A stretch of DNA of 44,054 nt from an uncultured Oscillospiraceae bacterium (GCA_900540535.1 UQGM01000018.1:1-44054); one strand, 5' to 3'; positions 1 through 9,138 are shown, counted from the first letter of the stretch. Translations and numbers: made by a program. The notes: generated by a model not told the origin, from the letters alone.

Positions 1-677
1 CCCCTGAGGAAAGACAGAAAATCAGAAGCGCATTCGGACACGATAAAAAAGAGCTTAGTCTGCGCCTTAACAGGGCTAATATCGAAAACGAATGTTGTCA
101 GGGGGCTTTTTTAAGAGGTGTGTTTCTTGCCTGCGGGGGAGTTACGGACCCTGAAAAGGATTATCACGGCGAATTTGCCGTTCAGCGAAAGAACCTTTGC
201 TCGGATCTGGATGCGTTTTTAAGTGAAGTGCTCTTTGAACCTAAATCCACTCAAAGAAAAGGGTATAATGTTTTGTACACAAAGGACAGTGAGTCCGTAG
301 AGGATCTGCTTACATTTATGGGAGCTACAAACAGTTCCCTTAAGCTTATGAGTGTAAAAATGCTCAAGGATGTACGCAATAACGTTAACCGAAAGCTGAA
401 TTTTGAAACTGCCAATATTTCCCGTACCGTTGCCGCTTCACTTCAGCAGGTGGAGGCAATTGCCAAAATAAGGCGTACAAGGGGCATAGAAAGCCTTCCA
501 GAGGATTTGCAGGAACTTGCCATACTGAGGGAAGAAAACCCCGAAATGAGCCTCAGGGAGCTTGGAGAAAATCTTTCAGTGCCCATTTCAAGGTCGGGAG
601 TCAATCATCGCCTTGAGCGGATAATGGAGTTTGCCCGTTACATTTCCCAAGAGGGAGAGGAGGATGTCTGTGACTGA
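1..677 (+). CDS. whiA: DNA-binding protein WhiA, 3' part (5' end outside window)
   Basis: This is the C-terminal part of WhiA, a LAGLIDADG-like plus helix-turn-helix DNA-binding protein linked to cell division and chromosome segregation in Gram-positive bacteria. The reading frame is open from base 3, so the GTG at 120 is internal and not a start. Upstream of it the frame reads a typical WhiA stretch ending CCQGAFLRG, followed by FLACGGVTDPEKDYH. The C-terminal helix-turn-helix is seen around ENLSVPISRSGVNHRLERI. The stop is TGA at 675-677. It overlaps dnaE by 14 bp, which suggests translational coupling. In Firmicutes whiA normally follows rapZ and yvcK, which would lie to the left of the window. 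Confidence 0.93.
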   Translation, partial: PEERQKIRSAFGHDKKELSLRLNRANIENECCQGAFLRGVFLACGGVTDPEKDYHGEFAVQRKNLCSDLDAFLSEVLFEPKSTQRKGYNVLYTKDSESVEDLLTFMGATNSSLKLMSVKMLKDVRNNVNRKLNFETANISRTVAASLQQVEAIAKIRRTRGIESLPEDLQELAILREENPEMSLRELGENLSVPISRSGVNHRLERIMEFARYISQEGEEDVCD

Positions 678-3600
678 TTTTGTGCATCTTCATCTGCATA
701 CGGAATACAGTCTTCTTGACGGCGCATGCCGGATAGAAAAACTCATGGACGCCGCCGAAAAACTGGGACAGAAAAGCATAGCAATAACAGACCACGGCGT
801 CATGTATGGTGCCGTGGATTTTTATAAGGCGGCAAAAAAGCACGGAATAAAGCCTATAATCGGATGTGAGGTATATGTGGCTGCAAGGGGAATGGACGAC
901 AAGGTTCACGCCCTTGACAGCGAGCATAACCATCTTATACTTCTGTGTAAAAACGAAACGGGTTATAAAAATCTTATATATATGGTTTCTGAGGCCTGGA
1001 CAAGGGGCTTTTACGGCAAACCAAGAATAGACCACGAGCTTTTAAAGGAGCACAGCGATGGTCTTATTGCCATGTCCGCATGTTTGGCGGGAGAAATACC
1101 CAGAGCCCTTGTTCGAGGCGACTATGAAAGCGCAAAGAAAACAGCGCAGTGGTATAAGGATATTTTCGGAGAGGACTATTATATTGAGCTTCAGGATCAC
1201 GGCATTGCCGACCAGAAGCGTATTATGCCGCAGCTTTTGAAGCTCTCTTCGGAGCTTAATATACCTGTTGCCGCTACAAACGATACCCACTATATTGAGC
1301 GTGAAGATTCAAAGGTGCAGGAGGTTTTAATCTGTATACAGACAAACCATGTTGTAGGTGAAGCCACCGGCCTTGAATTTGAAAGTGATGAGTTTTATCT
1401 TAAAAGCGGAGATGAAATGGCGGAGCTTTTTTCCTATGTACCGGAAGCCATAGAGAATACCGTTAAAATAGCTGAAAAATGCAATCTGGAATTCGAGTTC
1501 GGCAAGACAAAGCTTCCCCATTTTGATGTACCAGAGGGACAGAGCCATTTTGACTATTTTAAAAATATGTGCCTTGAGGGTTTTAACAGACTCTATGGGG
1601 AAAATGCTCCCAAGGAATACAGGGAAAGGCTCGATTATGAGCTTGGAGTAATCAATCAGATGGGCTATGTGGATTACTATCTCATAGTCCGTGATTTTAT
1701 AGCCTTTGCCAAAAGCAAAGATATACCCGTAGGACCGGGAAGAGGTTCGGGAGCGGGCAGTATAGCCGCTTACTGTGTGGGAATAACGGGCATAGACCCT
1801 ATGAAATATGATTTGCTCTTTGAGCGCTTCTTAAATCCCGAAAGAGTTAGTATGCCCGACTTTGATATAGACTTTTGCTATGAGCGCCGCAGTGAGGTTA
1901 TAGATTATGTAATCGAAAAGTACGGCGCAGATCACGTGGCTCAGATTGTAACTTTCGGAACCATGGCGGCGAGAGCGGCAGTAAGAGATGTGGGCAGGGC
2001 GTTGGGATTTTCATATGGCGCTGTGGATTCCGTTGCAAAGCTTATACCAATGCGCCTTAATATGACCATAGAAAAGGCAATGAAAATAACGCCTGAACTT
2101 AAAGAAAGGTACGAAAAGGAAGATGAGGTAAAGCGTCTTCTCGATATGGCTCTCAAGGTTGAGGGTATGCCACGCCATGCTTCCACTCATGCAGCAGGAG
2201 TGGTAATTACTCATAATCCTGTTTATACTTATGTTCCCCTTGCGAAGAATGATGAGTCTGTTGTAACCCAGTTTACAATGACCACTCTCGAAGAACTGGG
2301 ACTTCTTAAAATGGACTTTCTCGGACTTCGCACCCTGACGGTTATACACCATGCCCAGGAAATGATAAGGAAAAAGGAACCTGAGTTTGATATTGAAAAA
2401 ATTGATTTAGAGGATAAAGAGACCTTTGCCATGTTTTCAAGAGGTCAGACTGAGGGCGTTTTCCAGTTTGAATCCGACGGCATGAAAAACGTGCTAATGG
2501 GTTTGTGTCCTGAGCGGGTGGAGGATCTTATAGCTGTTACATCCCTTTACCGTCCCGGCCCTGTTGACTCAATTCCTACTTATATTAGGAACAAAAAGAA
2601 CCCCGATAAAATAGTATATAAAACGCCGCTGCTTAAAAATATTCTCTCCGTAACTTACGGCTGTATGGTATATCAGGAGCAGGTAATGCAGATTTTCAGA
2701 ACCCTTGCAGGATATTCCTATGGACGAGCCGATATAGTACGCCGTGCAATGGCTAAAAAGAAGCACGACGTTATGGAAAAAGAGCGGAATAATTTCATCT
2801 ACGGCCTTGTAAACGAGGACGGCACAGTGGAATGTGAGGGATGCGTAAAGCGTGGAGTTGATGAAAAAACGGCAAATGAAATTTTTGACGAAATGATTTC
2901 CTTTGCTTCATACGCATTTAATAAATCCCATGCGGCAGCCTATGCAGTGGTAGCTTACCGCACAGCATATTTAAAATGTCATTATCCCGCCGAGTTTATG
3001 GCAGCGCTGCTTACAAGCATACTTGATAATTCGGGAAAGGTTGCCGAATATACTGCGGAATGTGCACGTCTTTCCATTAAAGTAATGCCGCCCGATGTAA
3101 ACGAAAGCGTTGAGAGCTTTGGCGTTACAGATAAGGGTATCGCTTTCGGACTGCTGGCAGTTAAAAATCTTGGCAGAGGCCTTATAAGCCGAATTGTAGA
3201 AGAGCGGGAAAGCGGCGGAAAATATACTTCCTTTTACTCCTTCTGCAAAAGAATTTACGGTAAGGACTTTAACCGCCGTGCCGTGGAAAGTCTTATAAAA
3301 TGCGGCGCTCTCGATTCTCTGGGAGCAAACCGCCGTCAGATGCTTTCTGCTCTTCCCATGGTAATGGATGACCTTGAATACAATAAGAGAAAAAACATTG
3401 ACGGTCAGATAGGTCTTTTTGATGTTTCACCGAATTTAGGTGAGGATACAGGTCCTGAACTGCCAAATGTATCTGAAATGCCCTATATGGAGCTTTTGCA
3501 GATGGAAAAGGAAACCACAGGACTTTATCTTTCGGGTCATCCCATGAGGGATTACGAGGCATTGGGTGAGAGCATCGGCAGCGCTAAAAGCACTCAGCTT

Positions 3601-4158
3601 ATTGAGGCTTCCGAAATGGGTGTGTCGAAGTATAAGGACGGCAGCAGGGTGCTCTTCTTGGGAATGATTGCTTCAGTTACAAAAAAGACCACAAAGCGTG
3701 GAGACGCCATGGCATTTATAAATCTTGAGGATGTTTACGGAACTGTTGAAGCGGTGGTATTTCCTACAGTTCTTGCCGCCGCTGCGGGAGTGATAAGTGA
3801 AAACGCCGTAGTGGTTGCTGAGGGAAGACTCAGCCTTCGTGAGGATGAAGAACCGAAAATTATCTGTGATTCACTTAAAAGAGCAGAAGAATACAAAATG
3901 GTTTCGTCAGAAAATCAAAACTCACCTCAGAAAAAAAGAAAACGTGGACTTTTTCTCCGCTTTTCCTCGGAAAAGTCCCCGAAGTTTGCAAAGGCTGTAA
4001 ATCTCATTGAAATCTTTGAGGGCATGACTCCCGTGTACTATTATTTTTCCGATACAGAAGAATATCGCTATTCAAAATTACTCACTCAGATAAATGAACC
4101 CCTTATAGAGGAGCTGGAACGTCTTTTAGGGTCGGAAAATGTAAAAAATCAGGAATAA
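664..4158 (+). CDS. dnaE: DNA polymerase III subunit alpha (DnaE)
   Basis: Replicative C-family DNA polymerase of 1164 residues, which extends DNA at the fork. An N-terminal PHP domain begins HLHLHTEYSLLDG. The polymerase active site PDFDIDF contributes Asp399, Asp401 and Asp403, and the GRGSGAGS glycine motif lies just before it. A helix-hairpin-helix region and a C-terminal OB-fold (about residues 990-1070, VLFLGMIASVTKKTTK) follow. The length suits the DnaE1/DnaE3 type. PolC is expected elsewhere in a Firmicute but is not seen here. I chose ATG 664 over the upstream TTG at 631, because GAGGGAG at 651-657 sits at correct spacing and MSVTDFVHLH is the usual N-terminus. The start lies inside whiA. 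No terminator is visible before pfkA. Confidence 0.97.
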   Translation: MSVTDFVHLHLHTEYSLLDGACRIEKLMDAAEKLGQKSIAITDHGVMYGAVDFYKAAKKHGIKPIIGCEVYVAARGMDDKVHALDSEHNHLILLCKNETGYKNLIYMVSEAWTRGFYGKPRIDHELLKEHSDGLIAMSACLAGEIPRALVRGDYESAKKTAQWYKDIFGEDYYIELQDHGIADQKRIMPQLLKLSSELNIPVAATNDTHYIEREDSKVQEVLICIQTNHVVGEATGLEFESDEFYLKSGDEMAELFSYVPEAIENTVKIAEKCNLEFEFGKTKLPHFDVPEGQSHFDYFKNMCLEGFNRLYGENAPKEYRERLDYELGVINQMGYVDYYLIVRDFIAFAKSKDIPVGPGRGSGAGSIAAYCVGITGIDPMKYDLLFERFLNPERVSMPDFDIDFCYERRSEVIDYVIEKYGADHVAQIVTFGTMAARAAVRDVGRALGFSYGAVDSVAKLIPMRLNMTIEKAMKITPELKERYEKEDEVKRLLDMALKVEGMPRHASTHAAGVVITHNPVYTYVPLAKNDESVVTQFTMTTLEELGLLKMDFLGLRTLTVIHHAQEMIRKKEPEFDIEKIDLEDKETFAMFSRGQTEGVFQFESDGMKNVLMGLCPERVEDLIAVTSLYRPGPVDSIPTYIRNKKNPDKIVYKTPLLKNILSVTYGCMVYQEQVMQIFRTLAGYSYGRADIVRRAMAKKKHDVMEKERNNFIYGLVNEDGTVECEGCVKRGVDEKTANEIFDEMISFASYAFNKSHAAAYAVVAYRTAYLKCHYPAEFMAALLTSILDNSGKVAEYTAECARLSIKVMPPDVNESVESFGVTDKGIAFGLLAVKNLGRGLISRIVEERESGGKYTSFYSFCKRIYGKDFNRRAVESLIKCGALDSLGANRRQMLSALPMVMDDLEYNKRKNIDGQIGLFDVSPNLGEDTGPELPNVSEMPYMELLQMEKETTGLYLSGHPMRDYEALGESIGSAKSTQLIEASEMGVSKYKDGSRVLFLGMIASVTKKTTKRGDAMAFINLEDVYGTVEAVVFPTVLAAAAGVISENAVVVAEGRLSLREDEEPKIICDSLKRAEEYKMVSSENQNSPQKKRKRGLFLRFSSEKSPKFAKAVNLIEIFEGMTPVYYYFSDTEEYRYSKLLTQINEPLIEELERLLGSENVKNQE

Positions 4159-4172
4159 TTTCTCAAAAGATA

Positions 4173-4233
4173 TTGACAAAATTTTGACATGGTGTATTAT
4201 GTACTTTGAAACTTTTTTAATTATGTGTATAAT
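4173..4233 (+). promoter_or_regulatory. Two possible promoters for pfkA
   Basis: The 105-bp gap after dnaE holds two sigma-A-like pairs. One is TTGACA at 4173-4178, a 16-bp spacer and TATTAT at 4195-4200. The other is TTGAAA at 4206-4211, a 16-bp spacer and TATAAT at 4228-4233. The second would give a leader of about 24 nt ending in the AAGGAG at 4250-4255. Their presence means pfkA need not depend on read-through from dnaE. Confidence 0.6.
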
Positions 4234-4263
4234 AATGGTATGAAACGACAAGGAGATGGAAAC

Positions 4264-5226
4264 ATGAAAAAAATCGGTGTATTGACTAGCGGCGGTGACG
4301 CTCCGGGCATGAACGCTGCAGTTCGTGCTGTTGTAAGAACAGGCTGTGAAAATGGAATGCAGGTTATGGGAATAGAGAGAGGTTACACCGGTCTTATTAA
4401 CGGCGAAATGTACGAGATGAACCTTAGAACAGTTTCCGATATAATTCATCGTGGCGGAACAATTCTTTATTCGGCACGTTGCCCTGAATTCAAGACACAG
4501 GCAGGTATAGATAAAGCAGCTGAGTCATGCCGCAGAAACGGTATTGACGGACTCGTTGTAATCGGCGGTGACGGCTCATTCAGAGGAGCAAGAGATCTTT
4601 CTCTTTCAGGTATTCCCTGTGTAGGCATCCCCGGTACAATTGATAACGATATTGCATGCAGTGACTATACAATCGGATATGATACAGCCATGAACACCAT
4701 TATGGAAATGGTTGACAGAATCCGTGATACAACTGAGTCACATGACCGCTGCAGCGTTGTTGAAGTTATGGGACGTTCAGCAGGTTATCTTGCTCTTAAT
4801 GCAGGTATCGCAGTCGGAGCTACAACAATACTTATTCCCGAAGTTCCCTTTGATATTGAAAGAGACGTTATTGAAAGAATGCGACGCACACAGAAAACCG
4901 GCAAAAAGCATTTTATCATAATCGTTGCAGAGGGTATCGGCGGAGTTGAGGCTCTTGCAAGAGAGATCGAAGAAAAGACAGGCGTTGAAAGCCGTGCAAC
5001 AATCCTCGGCCATGTTCAGCGTGGCGGTTCTCCCACTGTTCGTGACAGAGTTGCAGCAAGTGAAATGGGTAACTATGCCGTTAAACTTCTCCAGAATGGT
5101 ATCGGCAACCGTGTTGTAGCAATGCAGAAAGAAAAGGTTGTTGACTTCGATATTTACGAAGCACTCAACATGAAAAAGTCAATTGACCTTAATCTCTATA
5201 AGGTTGCTCACGAAATTTCTATCTGA
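4264..5226 (+). CDS. pfkA: ATP-dependent 6-phosphofructokinase
   Basis: Cytosolic glycolytic enzyme that phosphorylates fructose 6-phosphate to fructose 1,6-bisphosphate. The 320 residues match the classical bacterial ATP-PFK length. Visible motifs are the ATP-binding LTSGGDAPGMN (residues 7-17), GGDGS (101-105) and the catalytic TIDND with Asp127. The substrate-binding segment reads MGRSAGYLA, where MGRHAG is common in Bacillus-type enzymes; the His-to-Ser change looks tolerated variation. ATG 4264 is preferred to the upstream GTG/ATG codons because AAGGAG lies 8 nt before it and MKKIGVLTSGG is the standard N-terminus. The gene has its own promoters and is followed by a terminator. Confidence 0.97.
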   Translation: MKKIGVLTSGGDAPGMNAAVRAVVRTGCENGMQVMGIERGYTGLINGEMYEMNLRTVSDIIHRGGTILYSARCPEFKTQAGIDKAAESCRRNGIDGLVVIGGDGSFRGARDLSLSGIPCVGIPGTIDNDIACSDYTIGYDTAMNTIMEMVDRIRDTTESHDRCSVVEVMGRSAGYLALNAGIAVGATTILIPEVPFDIERDVIERMRRTQKTGKKHFIIIVAEGIGGVEALAREIEEKTGVESRATILGHVQRGGSPTVRDRVAASEMGNYAVKLLQNGIGNRVVAMQKEKVVDFDIYEALNMKKSIDLNLYKVAHEISI

Positions 5227-5240
5227 TTTAAGAAAGAATA

Positions 5241-5279
5241 AAATTAAGACATAAAGACAGAAAAAATTAAGACATAAAG
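5241..5279. repeat. Short tandem direct repeat after pfkA
   Basis: A 16-bp unit (AAATTAAGACATAAAG) occurs at 5241-5256 and again at 5264-5279, a 23-bp period, just before the pfkA terminator. It has only two copies and no assigned function. Confidence 0.6.
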
Positions 5280-5281
5280 CG

Positions 5282-5313
5282 AACCTCCGGCGTAATTTTG
5301 TCGGAGGTTTTTG
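5282..5313 (+). terminator. Rho-independent terminator of pfkA
   Basis: The arms AACCTCCG (5282-5289) and CGGAGGTT (5302-5309) pair perfectly and run into a T-rich tail. Confidence 0.85.
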
Positions 5314-5329
5314 TATTATAATTAAGTCA

Positions 5330-5358
5330 AAAGAGCTTACCTTTCGGGTAAGCTCTTT
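5330..5358 (-). terminator. Terminator of the URO-D-like gene
   Basis: A perfect 12-bp stem, AAAGAGCTTACC (5330-5341) with GGTAAGCTCTTT (5347-5358), has a 5-nt loop and lies 22 bp beyond the minus-strand stop. T residues follow on both sides, so it may work in both directions. Confidence 0.75.
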
Positions 5359-5379
5359 AACTGTTTTCATTTTATTAAA

Positions 5380-6636
5380 TTACCAGCACTTTTCAATGCT
5401 CTCTCTTATAATCTCAACGTATCTCTGAACTTTTTTGAGGTCGTTGTTTACAGTGTAAACATCACGCTGGGTAATTTCAAGGTGGCAGCCCTGAGCTGTT
5501 TTGAGTGTCTTTTCAATGTGCTCTCTGAAACCGTCCTCATCGAGAGTTTCGCCGACTCCCAGGAAGTTGGGGCTCGGCTTTCTGTGATAGATTATATCCT
5601 TGCCTTTTAATTGGTCTGCCATGAACTCTTCATCACACCAGGGAGAAATTGAAACTTTTTTAAGGTTATCAAATCTCTTTATGCAGTCCCATACAGCGCT
5701 TGTAGGTTCGCAGCAGCCGTAGGAAAGTCTGCCGAAGAGCTTGCCGATTTTCTCGTAGCAGGGGAAGATAAACTCCTCAAACATATCGGGGGAAATTCCC
5801 ACAGTTTCCTGAGAATCCATAAAGCCCCATACGTCAGTTGTAAGTATGCGTCCCTGTTTGGGCTGCTCATCCCAGAAGCACATGGAGCCCTGAGCAAGTC
5901 CCTCAAACTCATGATTCTGAAGAAGACAGTCGTTATTTTCAAGGAATTTGAAGTATTTGATATATTCCTCGGCTATTCTGTCCATCATCTTTTTGAACTC
6001 ATCGGGATAATCATACATTGCAAAGAGCATGTTTTCCATTCCCATAAAGTGAACAACCTGCTGTGTGGGAACGGCATAAAGGCTGTTCATTGTAAGCTTA
6101 ACGGGAAGAATATCTCCGAAAATATCCTCAAGAGCTTTTTTATGAAGCATAGTGGTCTTTTTGTGGACGGCAATTTTACTGTCCTGCATGAACTTGTCAA
6201 AATCATCGTGAATGTCTGAAATAGGATGATTAAATTTGTGTCCCAGTTCAGTGCCGTTTTCATCGGTGAGAACAGATTCCTTTACATTGATTCCGAAAAG
6301 CTCAAACTCTGTGAGATAGTTTACCATATAATAGGGCGGTACAACTCTGTCGTCATCGAAAAGCTCAAAGTTTACAAAATTCTGAAGGAGATTGTATTCA
6401 ACCATTCTTGCAAATGGAGATTTGCACTGCATCATAGGATCGATTATTTCTTTTCTGAATGTTCCCACTTCGATGTGGATAACGGGACGTTCACCTTTAA
6501 AAGAATTATGTCTTTTCCAAAGCTCTACTCTTTCAAGGTTTTTGGGAGAATTTGCAAGTTCTGCCTGTTTTTTTGCAAGCTCTCTGAGACGTGATTTTTC
6601 TTTAGGCGAACACATAAATGTGCCGAGAATACCCAT
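5380..6636 (-). CDS. Uroporphyrinogen decarboxylase (URO-D) family protein, MtaA/cobamide methyltransferase-like
   Basis: A 418-residue URO-D-fold protein. The Clostridia carry many of these, most of them not heme enzymes but zinc-dependent methyltransferases acting with corrinoid proteins (MtaA/MtbA/CmuA type). The C-terminal half supports the family: an LQNHEFEGL segment, DVWGFMDSQETVGISPDMFEEF, a SYGCCEPTS segment whose Cys and His are candidate metal ligands, and a final FLGVGETLDEDGF block. No corrinoid protein or other heme gene is nearby, so the substrate is unknown. ATG 6636 is preceded by GGAGGT at 6641-6646; a TTG at 6648 is less likely. It is monocistronic between its own promoter and terminator. 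Confidence 0.8.
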   Translation of the reverse strand: MGILGTFMCSPKEKSRLRELAKKQAELANSPKNLERVELWKRHNSFKGERPVIHIEVGTFRKEIIDPMMQCKSPFARMVEYNLLQNFVNFELFDDDRVVPPYYMVNYLTEFELFGINVKESVLTDENGTELGHKFNHPISDIHDDFDKFMQDSKIAVHKKTTMLHKKALEDIFGDILPVKLTMNSLYAVPTQQVVHFMGMENMLFAMYDYPDEFKKMMDRIAEEYIKYFKFLENNDCLLQNHEFEGLAQGSMCFWDEQPKQGRILTTDVWGFMDSQETVGISPDMFEEFIFPCYEKIGKLFGRLSYGCCEPTSAVWDCIKRFDNLKKVSISPWCDEEFMADQLKGKDIIYHRKPSPNFLGVGETLDEDGFREHIEKTLKTAQGCHLEITQRDVYTVNNDLKKVQRYVEIIRESIEKCW

Positions 6637-6669
6637 AGTAACCTCCAAAAATAATTTACTTTTTTAATT

Positions 6670-6698
6670 ATTATGACATTTGCAGAAAACACTGTCAA
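6670..6698 (-). promoter_or_regulatory. Promoter of the URO-D-like gene
   Basis: On the minus strand, TTGACA (plus 6693-6698), a 17-bp spacer and CATAAT (plus 6670-6675) lie about 35 bp before the start codon. Confidence 0.65.
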
Positions 6699-6751
6699 TT
6701 CGATATCCTATCAATCATCCTGAATTTAAAAAAGCAAAAAATTGAATATTC

Positions 6752-6780
6752 TTGACTTTTGCATTTTGTAAATGCATAAT
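6752..6780 (+). promoter_or_regulatory. Glycosyltransferase promoter with embedded palindrome
   Basis: TTGACT (6752-6757), a 17-bp spacer and CATAAT (6775-6780) precede the gene at 6814. The spacer and start of the -10 carry a perfect inverted repeat, TGCATTT-TGT-AAATGCA (6760-6776). This is a typical repressor position, but the binding protein is unknown. Confidence 0.6.
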
Positions 6781-6813
6781 TAAATATATAGATTACTGTT
6801 TTGAGGTGTTCCC

Positions 6814-7764
6814 ATGTTTGATTTGTCCCTTGTGGTGCCGTGCTTTAATGAGGAAGAAAATGTAGATGCCTTTTATGAGGCGGCACGCAGTGTGTTTGAT
6901 AACTCTGATTATAATTATGAAATAGTCTTTGTAAACGACGGAAGCCGTGATAAAACCTTTTCAAAGCTTAGGATGCTTCACGAAAAAGATAAGAGAGTTG
7001 CAGTTGTAAGCTTTTCGAGAAATTTCGGCAAGGAAGCCGCTATGCTTGCAGGTCTTAAAAGGTCAAAAGGAAATCTTGTATGTATAATTGATGCAGATTT
7101 GCAGCAGCATCCGTCAGTGGCAAAAGAAATGGCGGATTTTCTGAAAGATAACGACGAGTATGACTGCGTTGTAGCTTATCAGAAAGAGAGAAAAGAATCC
7201 AAGTCCATGCAGCGGATAAAGAAACTTTTCTATAAGATAATAAACCGTGTAAGTGATACTGAATTTGTCACGGGAGCCAGCGATTTCCGCATTTTCCGCA
7301 GATGTATGGTTGAAGCCATTGTGGCTATGCCGGAGTATCACCGCTTTTCAAAGGGCATTTTCTCATGGGTAGGATATAACACATATTTCATGCCTTATTC
7401 GGCGCTTGAAAGAAATGCAGGGGAGACAAAGTGGAGCTTTAAAAAGCTTCTTAAATACGCAATGGAGGGCTTCATCTCCTTTACGACATTCCCCCTTAAA
7501 ATAGCTACATTTCTCGGAATAATTTCATCACTGCTTTCGGTGATATATTTCGGAATTGTGGTAATACAAAAGCTGTTTTTCGGTATAGATGTTCCCGGTT
7601 ACCCAACTATTATAGGACTTATTCTTTTAATAGGCGGATTACAGCTTCTTATTCTCGGCATTATTGGAGAGTACCTTGCAAGAATTTATATTCAGAGTAA
7701 AAACAGACCTATCTATATCGAAAAGGAAGTAATTTCTTCCGACGATAAAGAAAAAAGCGAATAA
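6814..7764 (+). CDS. GT2 family glycosyltransferase, GtrB/ArnC/DPM1-like (polyprenyl-phosphate sugar transferase)
   Basis: Family 2 glycosyltransferase of 316 residues that, by family, moves a sugar from a nucleotide donor to undecaprenyl phosphate at the inner face of the membrane. The GT-A domain starts SLVVPCFNEEENVDAFYE. It shows the DAD metal-binding motif followed by LQQHP, FVTGASDFRIFRR, and an ERNAGETKWSFKKL segment typical of this subgroup. Two hydrophobic helices near the C-terminus (about residues 228-255 and 263-290) anchor it, as in GtrB. GAGGTG lies just before ATG 6814. Donor and final glycan cannot be told. The flippase and ATP-grasp genes 1.5 kb downstream suggest a surface polymer role. 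Confidence 0.88.
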   Translation: MFDLSLVVPCFNEEENVDAFYEAARSVFDNSDYNYEIVFVNDGSRDKTFSKLRMLHEKDKRVAVVSFSRNFGKEAAMLAGLKRSKGNLVCIIDADLQQHPSVAKEMADFLKDNDEYDCVVAYQKERKESKSMQRIKKLFYKIINRVSDTEFVTGASDFRIFRRCMVEAIVAMPEYHRFSKGIFSWVGYNTYFMPYSALERNAGETKWSFKKLLKYAMEGFISFTTFPLKIATFLGIISSLLSVIYFGIVVIQKLFFGIDVPGYPTIIGLILLIGGLQLLILGIIGEYLARIYIQSKNRPIYIEKEVISSDDKEKSE

Positions 7765-7782
7765 TATATAATTTTACACATT

Positions 7783-7822
7783 AAAAAGCTCCTTAAATAC
7801 AAAGCGATTTAAGGAGCTTTTT
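7783..7822. terminator. Bidirectional terminator between glycosyltransferase and sulfatase genes
   Basis: A perfect 16-bp stem (AAAAAGCTCCTTAAAT at 7783-7798 with its complement at 7807-7822) has an 8-nt loop. It has A's on the left and T's on the right, so it can end both convergent genes. Confidence 0.88.
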
Positions 7823-7827
7823 CTCTG

Positions 7828-9138
7828 TTATTTTTCGATTATTTCTGCTTCAGGTTCACCGATTTCTTTCATATCCGCTAAAAGAATCCTTCTGAGTTCT
7901 GCCTTTACTTTGGCATATTTTTTGTCCTTTATAAGATTCTTTCTTTCGTGGGGATCACTGTTAAGGTCATAGAGAAAATCTTCTTTATAAACAGGCGAGA
8001 AAGGTTTATCTGCATTTTTTGCCGTTACGGAATATTTGAAATCCTTTGTGCGGATTGCTCTTCCTATCTGACTTTCGCTTATTTGAAGAAATACATGATC
8101 TCTTTTCTTTTCGCCTGTGCCGTCAACAAGCTTTTTAAGGGATTCTCCTCTGAAATGCTTCGGCTTTTCAATTCCTGCACAGCCCAGCACCGTTGCAGGT
8201 AAATCAATAAGACTTACAAGGTCGTTTACAACTTTGCCTCCCTCAAATCCCGGACCGTGAATTATAAGGGGAACTCTGATGCATCCCTCATGACATGAGC
8301 GTTTGTATTCTGAATTTCTTGTTTTGAAATGAGAACCGTGGTCGGAGGTATATATTATTATCGTATTGTCAAAAATTCCTTTTGCCTTAAGTGCGTCAAC
8401 GACTTTGCCGAGATTCTGGTCTATTCTATTGCAGCAGCTCAGATAATCGGGATAATGAAGCCGCCAGTCGCCAAGTGTACCTTTTAGATCACCGGGTACT
8501 TTATAGTTTTTGAAATTCTTTCTTGTACCATTTGGACTTTCATAGCGCATATGGTCATTTTGATGATGGGGCTCAATATGAGAGACAAAAAGGAAAAACG
8601 GTTTTTCACCGCTGGTGGAGTTTATGTAGTCAAGGGCAAAAGAGTTAATGCAATCTGTGCGGTATCCTCTGAAATCCACTCGCTCATTTTCTTTATTATA
8701 GACATATCCGTCATAGCCGTGAGATGTGAATTCCAAAACATCGGAAGCCATCCAGTAATCTTTGTATCCGCCTCTTCTTTCTTCCGGCACGGCTTTTCTC
8801 ATAAGCCTGTGATCCTTATCGGAAGCAAGATGCCATTTGCCAACATATGCGGTTTCATATCCTGCATCGTTAAGGTATGATGCAATAGTAGGAATGTTAA
8901 GAGGTAAAGCAATATCGTTTCTGTAACATCCGTTTTCTGTTGCATAAACGCCGCTTTGAAGACATGCTCTTGCAGGTCCGCATACAGGCTGGCAGGTAAA
9001 GGCGTATTCAAATTTTGTACCGTCCTGTGCCAAAGAGTCAATTGTAGGGGTAACATCGAGTTCCTGACCGTAGCATCCCACGGTATCCCAGCGCTGCTGG
9101 TCGGAAAAATAAAAAATTATATTGGGCTTTTTATCCAT
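7828..9138 (-). CDS. Sulfatase (formylglycine-dependent, Cys type)
   Basis: Alkaline-phosphatase-superfamily sulfatase of 436 residues that removes sulfate esters. Its N-terminus, MDKKPNIIFYFSDQQRWD, carries a metal-binding Asp and shows no signal peptide, so the enzyme appears cytosolic. The modification motif is CGPAR at residues 53-57, in the context CGPARACLQSG. Cys53 would be converted to formylglycine, in anaerobes usually by a radical-SAM anSME, and none is in the window. A second metal motif, YTSDHGSH, is present. ATG 9138 is chosen because GGAGGT (plus 9146-9151) lies 7 nt upstream; earlier in-frame codons have no Shine-Dalgarno. Sulfated glycan or small-molecule desulfation is likely, but the substrate is unknown. 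Confidence 0.9.
   Translation of the reverse strand: MDKKPNIIFYFSDQQRWDTVGCYGQELDVTPTIDSLAQDGTKFEYAFTCQPVCGPARACLQSGVYATENGCYRNDIALPLNIPTIASYLNDAGYETAYVGKWHLASDKDHRLMRKAVPEERRGGYKDYWMASDVLEFTSHGYDGYVYNKENERVDFRGYRTDCINSFALDYINSTSGEKPFFLFVSHIEPHHQNDHMRYESPNGTRKNFKNYKVPGDLKGTLGDWRLHYPDYLSCCNRIDQNLGKVVDALKAKGIFDNTIIIYTSDHGSHFKTRNSEYKRSCHEGCIRVPLIIHGPGFEGGKVVNDLVSLIDLPATVLGCAGIEKPKHFRGESLKKLVDGTGEKKRDHVFLQISESQIGRAIRTKDFKYSVTAKNADKPFSPVYKEDFLYDLNSDPHERKNLIKDKKYAKVKAELRRILLADMKEIGEPEAEIIEK

Noticed and set aside
120..122. GTG at 120 as the start of the first gene
   Set aside because: The frame is open to the window edge and the upstream codons are clearly WhiA, so this is an internal valine.
5241..5279. 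Direct repeat after pfkA as an attachment site or mobile-element scar
   Set aside because: Only two short AT-rich copies, with no flanking mobile gene or target duplication.
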